Source: Thermomucor indicae-seudaticae
Taxonomy: Eukaryota > Mucoromycota > Mucoromycetes > Mucorales > Lichtheimiaceae
Assembly: GCA_000787465.1 (NCBI GenBank)
Contig: JSYX01000261.1
Span: 1-46,251, forward strand
Reading direction: 5' to 3'
Length of the DNA: 46,251 nucleotides
Program-made: the position numbers and the translations under genes
Notes under the pieces: model-generated
Told to the model about the DNA's origin: nothing
What the model saw: the letters and a program-made list of their open reading frames with translations, nothing else
The model's database searches: none
In this document: positions 11,334 to 22,284 of the stretch, one piece after another
Numbering within the stretch: the stretch's first letter is position 1
Layout: every line of letters starts with the position of its first letter

Positions 11334-12369
11334 TTAAGAAAGATCCATTTCTGATGATGATGAAGATGGAGACGGTGACCGAGTGACTTCGGACTTTGGT
11401 AGATCATGCATGAAATCAGTTAGTCCCATTACTGCGCCACGTTTCTTTCTTTGTACTTACCTTCAACTTGTCCATACGCGCCGGTTGAGAATTACGCATT
11501 TGTTGGATCTTGGCTTGTACTTTTTCTAGCTGTTGTTGTAACCTTCGAAGTTCTTCCCTTTTGGATTCTAAAAGTAATAGCGGCTACGGAGGAATGAGTT
11601 CTCTGTCAGGTTGACAATGCATGCAAAACAAAAAGCTTACGTCTTCTGGTTTCGGTAGCTCAATATTCTTCCATACTGATTCTGGAAGTTCGTACCTGAC
11701 AGATCGTCAGCAAATCTGGAGAGAGGTCAAATCCTTCTTCCAAACTTACATTTCCTTGTTTTTCAAAACCCTTTGCCTGAGTTCTTCCCGTGACAATTTG
11801 CCTATGATACAGACAGAAAAATTTAGATGACCTCGAAACAAAAAGATCATCCTGATTATACACACCTCCTGTATTCACAATACAATTGTTTTTACGCTTT
11901 ATATGTGGCCCTTGTATTTTTGAATTCTTTTCGCCAATTACTTTGGGGTCGATATGGAGGCCCGCGAATTCTAATATAGCAATGTCTGTCAGAGAGTTCT
12001 TTAACAAGATATATATGCATATTTACCTGCTGTACTTTGCTGACCCAGCAATCGTTGCAACTGAAGATTCATTTGTGCATTCGTTTTGCCTGGTAGACAT
12101 CCACTTTCAATGATTTTGGCCCAGTTGCCAATGCCAAATTTCATTAATGCCTTGCGCAGAATCTCGGATTCTTCTTGTGTCCAGCCTGTGTTGCAACTGG
12201 GGTCAGAGATCGACAACATCTTGCCATGGAGAAAAAAGGTACCTGGAGACAAGGTACAGTTCCAGAGACTAGCAGAGTCATTCGAACGAAGTACGTTCCG
12301 TGCTCCAGCTGTCATGCTTCTTGGCTTTTGAACATTGTAACCGTTACTATTACTATTGGTCGTTGACAT
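11334..12369 (-). CDS. SANT/Myb-domain protein with C-terminal coiled coil
   Basis: On the minus strand, exons 12369-12027, 11970-11866, 11801-11750, 11695-11641, 11583-11461 and 11393-11334 give 245 residues. One SANT/Myb-like repeat lies at about residues 62-110 (GWTQEESEILRKALMKFG, then GNWAKI and GKTNAQMNLQLQRLLGQQ). The N-terminal 60 residues are Ser/Asn-rich and probably disordered. A middle part is basic (IKRKNN). The region encoded by exon 5 is a predicted coiled coil rich in Leu, Glu and Gln (EELRRLQQQLEKVQAKIQQM). The tail is Ser/Pro-rich and ends EMDLS. I recognise the domain but not the family. A chromatin or DNA-binding role is plausible, but no partner can be named. It shares a 171-bp divergent intergenic region with FANCL. 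Confidence 0.82.
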
Positions 12370-12540
12370 GGTCGTCGTCTGTTGTCAGGTGTGAAAGGGA
12401 ATGGGAAGGGGAAAAAGAATAACTGGACTGGAGTCACGAAAATGCCGCGAAGACAGAGCAGAGTCGCGCGACGCGTCACCTCGTCTGGCGACTTACGAAG
12501 TGAATGGCGTCTGATCAGTTTCCGCTTTTTGCTCCTACAG
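12370..12540. promoter_or_regulatory. Short divergent (bidirectional) promoter between SANT gene and FANCL
   Basis: Only 171 bp separate the start codons of two genes transcribed away from each other, so both core promoters and both 5' UTRs must lie here or overlap the genes. No clear TATA box is visible. Confidence 0.55.
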
Positions 12541-13991
12541 ATGGAGAAGGCCGCGTCTATCGTGGCTTCATTACTATACACGTATGTAGGCTGTCAGTTG
12601 TACACAACAATCTCCTTTGACCTCATTCTTTCTCAAGAATGAAGAGCACTTTTTACAAGTGCGTTTGCCTGACCATGACGAGAAGCCAATAATCTATGGC
12701 GATCCCGATCTTTATCGCATGCTGCAATCCTGTGATCGCGCACAACTCGAGAAAAGGCTGAGTCAATGCTACGATATAACGCACTTCCTTTCCGAGTTCA
12801 AAGACATTCTGGTACGAACAAGATAAGATCATGGCTCTGAATACAGACCTTATGTTTTGAAAGGAACGGAATAATCATCATCAGGAAGAACGTTATCAGG
12901 ATGGTTCAGCTAAACGGCTCGCAGTTTTGGTAACGGAGCTCGATAGCATTGGTTTTGAAAATATCAAAAGCATGAGCGAGAACATGGATCAGATCGAATT
13001 GGAGATAAGGTGTGTGCGTCTCTCACCGCGCGCTTTCCCTCCCGGATAGGAAACACTAACTGCTGCTGCCAAACCAGAGACTCTAAACAGCGTGCGCATT
13101 CAGTAAACTTTGCGATCCCTGCAAATTATCCCCTTGTTCACCCAGTTGTAACCAGCGACTTACCGATGACTTCTTCTTTGGAGGAGCCTACTACTACTAT
13201 CAGCTTGAGCGAGATTGTCTCCCAACTACGTGACAGCATAGAACGACTGCAGGACTACTTTGACTGCATGGATGAGCTTGACAAAAACCTGCGCGTACTG
13301 GATCCCGAGCATCCGGCAAGGAAAGATACATGGCGTCGTATAGCGCTTATGAATCATTGTTCGCTTCAGATCGAGATCGATCCTGCACGTCCTCGAGATG
13401 CATTATTACGGAATGTTCGCTTCTTTGGGAGTGAGAAGAATACCGAGCACTTGCGAGAACTCTGGCAAACCAAGATAAGCTTATGGTAAATGTCCAACAC
13501 TTTCCAAAAAAAGTTAAATATATTGATCAATCCTTTAGGAATATGTCCATAACACCATATAAAAACCTTGTGCATATCTTGGGCTCCAACGTTCTCATTC
13601 CAAACAGCAAAGCAGAAGCAGGATCAAGCTCTACCATAACTGATATCGAATGTGGCATCTGCTATGCTTATAGACTTAAGCAGGCAACAACAATCGGTGA
13701 ACAACAACAAACTCCGGATATCGTCTGTAGTAATGAACAGTGCAATCGTGGTTTCCATTCCTCTTGTCTGTTTGAGGTACAGTCCCGGTACTACTATAAC
13801 ATGCGAGTCGAGCTTCTTCTCAAAAAGATCACATTTAGTGGCTTCGCTCAAATCCATCTACAACAAGGAGTTTCAATGTATTATTCGGAAAATGTCCTTA
13901 TTGTAGTGAGGTAATGTGTGGAATGAAGAAGTCAGAGATGCAGGTGACTTATTTGAATTCAAAGAAAATCACCATCAAGGCGATTTTATAA
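12541..13991 (+). CDS. FANCL: FANCL-type E3 ubiquitin ligase (Fanconi anaemia pathway)
   Basis: Exons 12541-12585, 12638-12811, 12864-13009, 13078-13485, 13539-13776, 13839-13910 and 13965-13991 give 369 residues, close to the roughly 375 of human FANCL. FANCL with its E2 monoubiquitinates FANCD2/FANCI at stalled forks to start crosslink repair. The N-terminal ELF part and the central URD (RWD-like) domain are visible (VNFAIPANYPLVHPVV, FDCMDELDKNLRVLDP, LMNHCSLQIEIDPARP). The C-terminus is the FANCL RING: CGIC at residues 296-299, then C-x4-C, GFHSSC, LFEWLR, FNVLFGKCPYC. The final exon of 27 nt supplies the end after CPYCSE. Exon 1 is only 45 nt and its start is less certain than the rest. 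S. cerevisiae and S. pombe have no FANCL. Confidence 0.9.
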
Positions 13992-16900
13992 GCAAATCTG
14001 CCTAATAAATAGGTGCCAGAGAAGTACGCCGAAGGAAGCTCAGGCGTAATTCACAGCATGTCGACAAGAAGGGCCGTTGGCTTGGAATATGATGGTCTTC
14101 CGTGTGAACTCCACCTGGATATCGCCCGTCGAAATTGCCTTGACTATGGCTGGGTATCTTTTTCAGACCCTTGCTCAATTGTTTTTTGGCTGGTTCATTT
14201 CTTGTTGTTGCAACCGTTGCCTTGATGCTTGCTTGGACGAACGGCGTACCCAGCTCTAGATGGGTTGAAATACAGCGTCAGGGTCTCGGCAGACAGATAT
14301 TAGTAAACCCGCAGAAGAAAAAGAGAAACCTAGTGAAAAACAAATTTCAGCTTTGATGACATGCTATCATTTTTCATTTACCTTGCTCGAAACAGATGGC
14401 CGTATTGACCGTAGCGCACGTTTCAAAGTGATTGAGGGCGGATGGTTCCAACCCGCATGCAGGCTAGTGTGGCGACGGGTCAGCTCAATTTGCCCGATAT
14501 CCGGACCGACCCAGTGGGCTATCATAGCCAAGGAACAGGTATTAGTTACAATACGAGCAGGAAGACAAAGAATTACACACGCTTCAAAAAAAGGAGCAAA
14601 ATCTGGTAAAAATAAAAGCGATCTTTGAGATAGGGGTGTGCGAATTGCGCCATGCAGATCACCCGGAAGGGTAACCTCGCTACCGTTCAAGGAGTGTCCA
14701 TGATGACGTAGGCCAATCGCAGTCTCTAAGCACAGAGCGCCGACAAACCATGCTTAAGCCATTGCAGACGTGCAAACTTTCGGTATGTTTGCGCGATCAT
14801 CTATGACCGCTGGGATGAAATCCATCGGATGTGCAAAGTACGATCAGAGCAAAGAAGGTAAAAAATCAAACGATTGGTCTTATATGAGGGGGTCCCTATT
14901 CTGTCTCACCCTGGGATGACACTCCTGGGCTTGTGAACAGCGTGCTTATTATTGACCATTTTATGTTGCTGGATGCTTATTAAAGCTTAAAAAGGGCACC
15001 TCGCTAATTTCAGACTTTGGTATTTCGTGGGGAAAAAGGCGAAATTAAGGGGGGGGGAGCTTTGTCTGTACGTCTCCAATTTTTTGACAAATTTTTATCG
15101 GTGTCACACACTCTCTAAATTTTTGTTCTTATTCTATCGTCACTATGATAGGGCCATGAAGTTTGATAGATGATCAGCGAATATAGAGACAGAGAGAGTG
15201 TCTGTTCTCTTACTTTTAAGCAGATTCCTAAACTCCCCGTGAGTGTTCGTAAAGTTGGAAGACGAGTACCAAAGAAAAAAACGGGTACTTAAAACGCCAG
15301 AGCAAGAAAGCCAAAGCCAAAGGTAAGATGATGAAATATTGAAGAGTCCAGATTGTTTTCTTTTGGCATTTTTTTATGACAACTGCTACAGCGCCGTGAT
15401 ACTATTCCGTTTGCTTCACCCAAATGGTCATTTGCAAAAATAGCAAGCATGGAGTGACCGAGGGTAATTTACGCGCAGGTCCTTGGGTCGTCGACCCTCC
15501 AGATGCCGTCTGAAGAACTGATACGGTCAGTACAGGTCCACCGCTGGACGGCCTACATGAAAGTACCGAATTGACGCTCCAAAATCGGTTATTCCCGCCA
15601 TCCACGCTGTGGGTACGTACGGATTAAGGACAGCGTCATGTTCTCATAACCCAGGGCGACTTGGATCGGGACATACCAAATCTGTCCTCGAGAATCTTGG
15701 AGACACAAGCGAAACGACGATGAGGTCCACTTTGGGTTGGTTATACGCATACCCAAACGCTGAGTTCGATAACGTTGAGACAACGCGGGTGCTTACAACA
15801 TCGTAGTTCCATATGAATCAGTAACCTGAAGATAGCTGCTGTTCAACTTGATCAATGAGCTATCTACTTGATAACAAATCTGCGTTCAGGTTCCAAGGTC
15901 GTTTACTTGTCTGTGCGTCGTCCTCGCAGCGTTGTCTGCCGCGCTTGGTTTGACGCGTCCGTTCCGTGTCCTTGTGCTTGTATTGGTCTTTCGATAGAGC
16001 GTTGATATACCAGATTCTTAGCTTGATGCTATCTTCTGCGCCCAAATTGTGCATAAGCGTTAAAGAAGCATGATAAAACTCCAGCAAACTGTAGTGTGAT
16101 CAGTTTTCCTCATTCATGCTGCCAAGAATTGATTTAAAGAATCATACTTGAAGCCCTATCTCCTCAAAAAACATCTTTAACTACTGTTCACAGGTCGCCG
16201 CTCATACGTGGTTCTCTTGACAGATCCCATTCTGTACATACAATGTCCCCCACCCTTGCGCGGGTTTTCGCAACGGCTCTATTCCATGGAAATCCGTCGC
16301 GAAACCCCGGGGCTCGCAAAAGGGGTGAATGTGACGCAGACTGGCATTGAGTGGAACGCCAAACTTCTTGAGTCAATTTCTTTCTATTCTGGATTCTCTA
16401 TGATATGAAAGAGATATTCTCTATTGTTATGTAGCATCTAGTTCGCTATGGTCTAAAAAATACAGTAACCATCCTTGCTCAAGACACTCCTGTTTTAGTG
16501 ATCTACTTTGCGCGATACGCATAGCTGGAAAACTTGCAGGAAAGGTCATCCAAGCATGAAGGCAATGGCGAAAAAAAATGCAACACCGGTGGACCTGAAT
16601 TCACTGAAAAAAAGAAAAACTTCAATGATGTTATCAGTTCCTAGAGGGAATCTCATGATGACCTTAGGCATTCGTTGCAAAAAAGCGAGGGGGGTTCGCT
16701 GTATCGACCGTCCAGGGCCCAGAAGGAGATCCTCCCACACCTTCACGCCTTCCTCTATCTTGATCCCCTGCCGAATACCATAAACTTTCTTTCCGTAGCG
16801 TATATCTCGATTCCGCATATTTTTCCACAGATGGAGGCGTGCAAAAGTGGGGTTATGACACGTACAGGAATTAGTCTGGCAACAATCTGTATCATAGGAC

Positions 16901-17300
16901 TGCAGCTTTTACACGTTCGTCATTCTGACGACTTGACGTTCAAAGAACACTTGCTATTACGATCAACACGCTGTTTTGTTGGCAACGGAGATGCCATTAG
17001 GGATTCTAATTGGCACTTCAAGCTGCTTCGGGGATCCTGCCCCTGGACATCAACCGTGGTCGTACTGCTGCTGCTGGGGGTGTCGAGTGGTTTTGTCATA
17101 ACTTGGGGCCGTGGGAAGTCAGGGTAAGGAAGATAAGTTATTGGCGAATCAGATCAATCGTGGTTATCTTATCAATGACGGACGCCCTGATCGGGAACAG
17201 TCACCCCCATCTCTGTGCTGCATTGCTGGTCATTCAAATTCTGCCTTTTTTTTTTGTTTTCCCCCACTGCGCGCTTGTTCTTCTTCTTTTTCACCGAGTT
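13992..17300. other. Gene-poor interval, 3.3 kb, no supportable gene
   Basis: Only short open frames occur, changing frame often and without splice sites that join them. A 14077-14259 frame contains a hydrophobic stretch, and 15400-15780 (-) and 16675-17127 (+) hold fragments that read like protein, but none matches a family I can name. Decayed coding or transposon sequence is possible. The 5' part holds the FANCL 3' UTR and the 3' part the adenylate kinase promoter. Confidence 0.5.
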
Positions 17301-18368
17301 ATGTTGATAGTACAAAGGTTGTCGAAGCATGCTGTTGGCTTTGGCCGGTTTCTACGACGCTCATTCCACGATTATGCCGGTCATGAAGTTCAACCATTGC
17401 GGCTTTTGCTTCTTGGTAGCCCTGTACGTACCGCTTTTCTTTAATATTCCGGTTTGATGTATACGCTGACGAGAAACGACAACACAGGGCTCTGGAAAGG
17501 GTACCCAATCGAACCGTCTAATCAAAAACTTTGGCGTTGCGCACTTGTCAAGCGGTGACATACTTAGAAGGAACATCCGTCAGAGCACTTGTCTGGGTCT
17601 CAAGGCCAGTCAATTCATGTCCGCTGGTCAGCTCGTTCCCGACGATTTGATGGTTTCTCTATTTGACTCTGAAATTCAAAAGATGAGCAATCCGGTAGGT
17701 TGTCATCCCATCCCAGCTATCTTTTTGCTGGTCTTTAATCCAGTTATTAGAGTTGGCTTTTGGACGGATTTCCTCGCACACTTGCCCAAGCAAAGGCACT
17801 CGACGATATCCTCCGACGAGCATCGCAGCCACTCAATCTGGTGATCAATCTCGAAGTCCCCGAGGAAGTTATCCTGGAGCGCATTATGGGTAAAAGAAAA
17901 AATCCTTCTCCGGAAAGGAAGCAACGGCTATCTAATCGGAAACATAAAGATCGATGGGTTCATGTAGAATCTGGACGAGTCTACAATCTGTCTTACAACC
18001 CACCACGAGTCGCAGGTCTTGACGATATCACTGGCGAACCTCTCTCCAAACGACCCGACGACAATCCTGAAGTGTTCAAGGTCCGGATGCAGCAATATAA
18101 GGCCATGGTCGCACCACTCCTTGACCACTACAGTCACATTGCAGTGACTGTACGCGGCAATACCAGCGATGAAATCTACCCGCAAATTGAACGCGAAATC
18201 GTGAACCGTCTCGGTATTTTACCCGGCATGCTTCAGATCCCCTGTACCACCACGGTCGGTGCCATTGCTGCATCAAGACACAGAAGAGAACAAGAACGCC
18301 GATTTTTCTTTGACCGCGCCAACGAGCATGACGAGGAACCGTTGTATGCTGCAGGTTCCGCACAGTAA
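17301..18368 (+). CDS. Mitochondrial adenylate kinase (AK3/ADK2-type)
   Basis: Exons 17301-17423, 17488-17694 and 17751-18368 give 315 residues. The enzyme transfers phosphate between AMP and a nucleoside triphosphate (GTP in AK3-like members) in the mitochondrial matrix. The first 30 residues are rich in Arg, His, Ser and hydrophobics without acidic residues at the start, typical of a presequence (RFLRRSFHDY). The P-loop is GSPGSGKGTQ at residues 39-48, split by intron 1. AMP-binding motifs HLSSGDILR and WLLDGFPRT follow. The long LID reads DRWVHVESGRVYNLSYNPP, then DDITGEPL, with no zinc-binding cysteines. The core is followed by about 60 extra residues rich in Arg and acidic residues, and a basic insert precedes the LID, so the protein is longer than the usual 220-240. 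AATAAA is at 18560. Confidence 0.94.
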
Positions 18369-18559
18369 GACCGTGCGGTAAAAAAAATGAAAGCGTGCGG
18401 TGATACCTCGGTACTTTGTACAGATCCCCTTGTATCCTTATCCCCTTCCCTTTGCCTGCCCTCTTTAGCGCTACTAACGACTGTATATTGAAACATATTA
18501 GCAACCCACATATATAGTGGGTAGCTGCGTACATACGTATCCTTTAGCTTACACAAGGA

Positions 18560-18565
18560 AATAAA
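18560..18565 (+). other. Putative polyadenylation signal AATAAA of adenylate kinase gene
   Basis: AATAAA continues into an A tract about 190 bp after the stop codon. Confidence 0.45.
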
Positions 18566-18729
18566 AAAAAACTCGAGCTTTTTATCACTTTACAAGTGCT
18601 TCGCTCGGGAGAAGTTTCTTCCACCCCACACACCCCTGCCTCCACAGTTTTCGCGCTCAGTATTACCACAGGCAACATCGCCTCTCGTTAAAGCCATGTA
18701 CGTCTATTCCACGCGAACAAATGAGAGCT

Positions 18730-19100
18730 CTACGGCCAGGAATCGTAGCGTAGGTAGGCCGTACCTTTAGAAAGTTGATCACCAGCATATTTGCATTCAT
18801 CGATGAGAAGGTCAATCCCTGCGGCGGAAAAATGCTTCCAGATAAAGCAATTAGAAGACGTTGAACGCCGAGATAAAGGACGACAGCGCGACGGAACTCG
18901 ATATTGTTGACAGCAGAGAATAGTGCAGTTACCGGTGTTCCCGCACACCACGCTCATGCAACAAAGCCAAAAGACGATGACGCGGCACCTCATGACGAAT
19001 CACCCAGCCGTAGCAAAGGAGTTCCCAACACGATGGCACATTAAAAAGGCTTACGATCCTGCCCTGTGCAAAGACGTCCGTACAGATTTGCCGCTTCGAA
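18730..19100. pseudogene. Possible relics of BED-type zinc fingers (hAT-like transposon debris)
   Basis: On the minus strand (about 18860-18735) a frame reads CFIWKHF, ECKYAGDQLSKGTAYL, which follows the BED finger pattern WxxF...CxxC...LxxGTxxL, but the second Cys and the two His are lost. On the plus strand (about 18970-19030) another frame reads TMTRHLMTNHPAVAKEF, like the second half of a BED finger. Neither frame extends into a transposase and both are short. These fingers are common in hAT transposases and their domesticated relatives. The match is by eye only. Confidence 0.25.
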
Positions 19101-19617
19101 TATGGCGACATGGGGGTGAACAAAATTATTCGATGGAAGACATAGTGCCTTTAAGAAAAAGAACAAGGTTCCATTTTATACGGTCTGATCAATTTTCATG
19201 CAACTTGTCAGTTTCATGCGATTCCTGGCAAAACTGGATCTTTTACGTGTCATCGAAAACCTTTCAGTCTTGTTGGTTACGTACCGCCTCGTTTATGTCC
19301 GGTTTGGATAACAAGTCAAACAGGAAGATCAGATTGGAATAATACTGTCAAGACGGATAGATCAGCGCCGATTTTGCCTTCGCTCCGGAGGGAACAAGAC
19401 GTTGCAGGTCCATATTAAGACCATGTTGCAGGTAAAGACTGCAATTTGGCAAGTGGGACCTGATCCAATCCTAAAATTTTCGCTTGCTTGTTTAACGCTT
19501 TCCCTTTCCGGGGCTGATACGATGTCACTTGCTCTCTCTCTTTTTATCACGGTTTTCCTTGGACCAACCAAGCGAAAAACCCTTGACGAGTTACGTTTTC
19601 TTTTTCCCTGAGGCTAC

Positions 19618-20781
19618 ATGTCACAATCCTACTGGTGGTGGCTGCTGCTTTTCTGTAGTGCCGTGTTTGGCTACGTGCAGCTATCGGACGATGACCTTTC
19701 GACCGTGGCGGAAATGACGGTTCCCGGTCGGCTGGAGGATGAGTACCTGCCGCCATTGCTCGTACCCCGCGTCGCCGGCACGCCCGAGAATGCACGAGTA
19801 CGCGACTTTATCGTGCACCATTTCCAGACGCTCGGATGGCATGTCGAGCTCGACCGCTTCAATGACAGCACGCCACTGGGGACCAAGTCATTTGCCAACA
19901 TTATCGCGACTCGGAATCCGGATGCGACAGATCGGCTGGTGCTCGCTGCTCACTACGATTCAAAGTATTTTGCGGATTTCGAGTTTGTGGGCGCGACGGA
20001 TTCGGCTGTCCCGTGTGCCATCCTGATGGACGTGGCCGAATCGTTGAACCGGATATTGCCGGCGACTCGTTCTTCGACAACGCTGCAGATCATCTTTTTT
20101 GATGGAGAAGAAGCGTTTGTGAGGTGGTCGGATACGGATTCGACTTATGGAGCACGGTAATCATCATAAAGTGGCTGTTCGGAACCGAGAGATGAACTGA
20201 TCCACCGCGATAAAAGACACCTTGCACAAAAGTGGGAAAACACGCGTGTACCAACACCAAAGAGTACCATCAAGAGCCGAACCCTGTTGGATAATATAGA
20301 AGTCTTGGTGCTCTTGGATCTCTTGGGAACACCCAATCCTCGCATTCCAAACTATTTCTATTCGACGCATGGTCTCTTTCAGGCTCTGGTGAGCCTGGAA
20401 AGCAGGTTGCGTGATCTCAATCTCTTGGAGACTCAGTCGGCTAGGGAGAAAGGCTTGACTTTGCAACCCGTGTTTGATGCAAACTCCATTGGAACTTTCC
20501 GAATCCATGCAACATCGGACGATCATATCCCGTTTCTGAAGCGCGGTGTCCATGTGCTTCATATCATTCCACAGCCCTTCCCTATCGAATGGCACCAGCC
20601 GACGGTAAATTGTTGTGATCTGAAAGAGAGAGAAAAGAAACTCACACAGATGGATGCGTAGGATAATGCGGCGTGTATTGATCAGGCCGTGGTTCGAAAC
20701 TACGCCACACTGTTTCGTGCCTTTGTTTTGGAATACCTGGAAATCTCTCCACTTTTACCAAAGAAGAAGAATTTATTATAG
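19618..20781 (+). CDS. Glutaminyl-peptide cyclotransferase (glutaminyl cyclase), M28-like
   Basis: Exons 19618-20156, 20217-20604 and 20662-20781 give 348 residues. The enzyme converts N-terminal Gln (or Glu) of proteins to pyroglutamate in the secretory pathway. The N-terminus is a signal peptide or anchor ([15 protein letters not shown]). The alpha/beta M28-type core carries the expected zinc ligands of animal QC: Asp128 (GATDSAVP), Glu165 in FFDGEEAF, and His283 in SDDHIPF. Glu164 is the likely general base. AAHYDSKYF at 111-118 and YGSRH-like YGARHLA are further signatures. Both junctions preserve these motifs. The gene ends tail to tail with the arrestin gene, 15 bp apart. Confidence 0.93.
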
Positions 20782-20796
20782 TAGAAATGTAAAAAA

Positions 20797-22284
20797 TTAC
20801 TGCACTGCAACGGTAGGAAAACTTGCAGAAGAAATAGAACCTGTTGAATTGCGTCGTGGTTGATCTCGCGTTCCGTCCATACGTGGTGAAGAAGGTACCA
20901 TCAAGTGACCCGTCGCATCTTGCTGAATGGGCTCGAGCACAAAGTCTGGCGCAATCGGCGACAGGTTGGGGCTACCGGCCCAGCTCCCTGCAGGGGAAGA
21001 AAACATGGGCCGGGATAGACTTGGCAGGGGCGAAGAGTCGATGCTGGGGATAAATGAAGGAAGCTCGGGCTGCTCGCTAAAGTACGGAAGAGGTAGAGAT
21101 AGCTGAGATGGCACCGGAAAGCTCGCCGGCACCGTCGTGATAAAGACAGGCAGCGAAATCGTGTTGGTGAATGGATAGGAGGACCCAAATAAAGGCCAAA
21201 AGGTCCCATCGTTTCCGAGCGAGGCGCCCGTGAGTGGCATGCTCACCACAATCTCATACGCAATATCAAGGTACTGCCCGATACGGTTTTGTGTCGTGGG
21301 TACGCAGTGATCCGGAATGTCAAACCGGAACACGGACCGATGGTTCTTGCACTCTTTGGGAATAGCCACATAGAATGTCTCAGAGTGAATCGTGTGATGT
21401 TTCTTGTGATGATGGACTGAATCATCGTTGTTGTTGTTGTTGCTCACGGTCGTGGTCGTGCAAACCAAGGATACGTCCACATGGCTGATTCTGCAGTCGG
21501 AATGGTTGTTGGTGATAAGCTTCACGGTACAGGGCTCACCTGCGCCCGTTCTCTCCCCCATTAGCTTTTCTAGTTGCGAAATATAGGTTGCTCCACCATC
21601 ACCACGTCTTACCAGGAGAATAAGCCGGCTTAATCAGCTCGGCAGTGACTTTCACCAAAGCATTATTGCGCTGAAAGATTTGAGTCTTTTTCGCGCCCTC
21701 TTTGCCGTCAGGCGCACATGTCACAAGTGGCAAGTACATGACAGGTACTCTGGCTGTTTCAGCGGCACTGTCGTCGATGTCCGCGAAGCCCTGCAGACTG
21801 TATTCGATATGGTGGCCGATATAGGTTCCATGAAGCGATGGCGGATAGTTCACGTGTGGGAGCTTAATGGCAAACAGATACATGTGGCTTCCGTCTGTGA
21901 GTTCTCGAGGTTCGCCTTCTAATGTCATTTAATTACTTTAATGCAAGGCAAATGATTTATCGAATGGGAAGAAAAAAAACCATGCCTGAACGTGCTTTTC
22001 CCCAAACGTACGCTTCCACACTAAACAAGGTCGATCGTTCTCTTGTCTGCATGTTTTCTTGTTCGCATTTAAAAACAACGCGAATATTGTATGCTGATAC
22101 CGGTCTTTCCAATGTCAATACCACAGAACCTTGTAAAGAGAGTAAGTTCAGCTTGACAAGATTAAAAGTGTTCGTGCTAACCATTCAAGATAGAAGCAGG
22201 ACCAAAGGCGATAATACGGTCGAGATTACCAGGATGGACGGTGAGATTGAATGACCGCACTGGAGTCTCTCTGTAAAAGAACAT
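20797..22284 (-). CDS. Alpha-arrestin (arrestin N and C domains)
   Basis: On the minus strand, exons 22284-22182, 22129-21992, 21918-21613 and 21569-20797 give 439 residues. Alpha-arrestins link plasma-membrane cargo to Rsp5/Nedd4 ligases for endocytosis. The arrestin N domain starts with SFNLTVHPG and ILNGSVVLTLERPV and continues through SHMYLFAIKLPHVNYPPSL and GTYIGHHIEYSL. The arrestin C domain includes CTVKLITNNHSDCRISHVDV and HRSVFRFDIPDHCVPTTQN. An Asn/His-rich loop lies between strands. The tail is Pro/Ser-rich (PSSPRMDGTRDQPRRNS). I see no PPxY motif, so recruitment of an Rsp5-type ligase may be indirect. The exon 2 donor is the weak point: a GT donor at 21991 and a GC donor six bases downstream both keep frame. 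Confidence 0.85.

Noticed and set aside
12382..12642. 86-residue frame starting at 12382
   Set aside because: It covers the divergent promoter and reads through FANCL exon 1 and intron 1; the FANCL frame from 12541 with a spliced junction explains the conserved protein.
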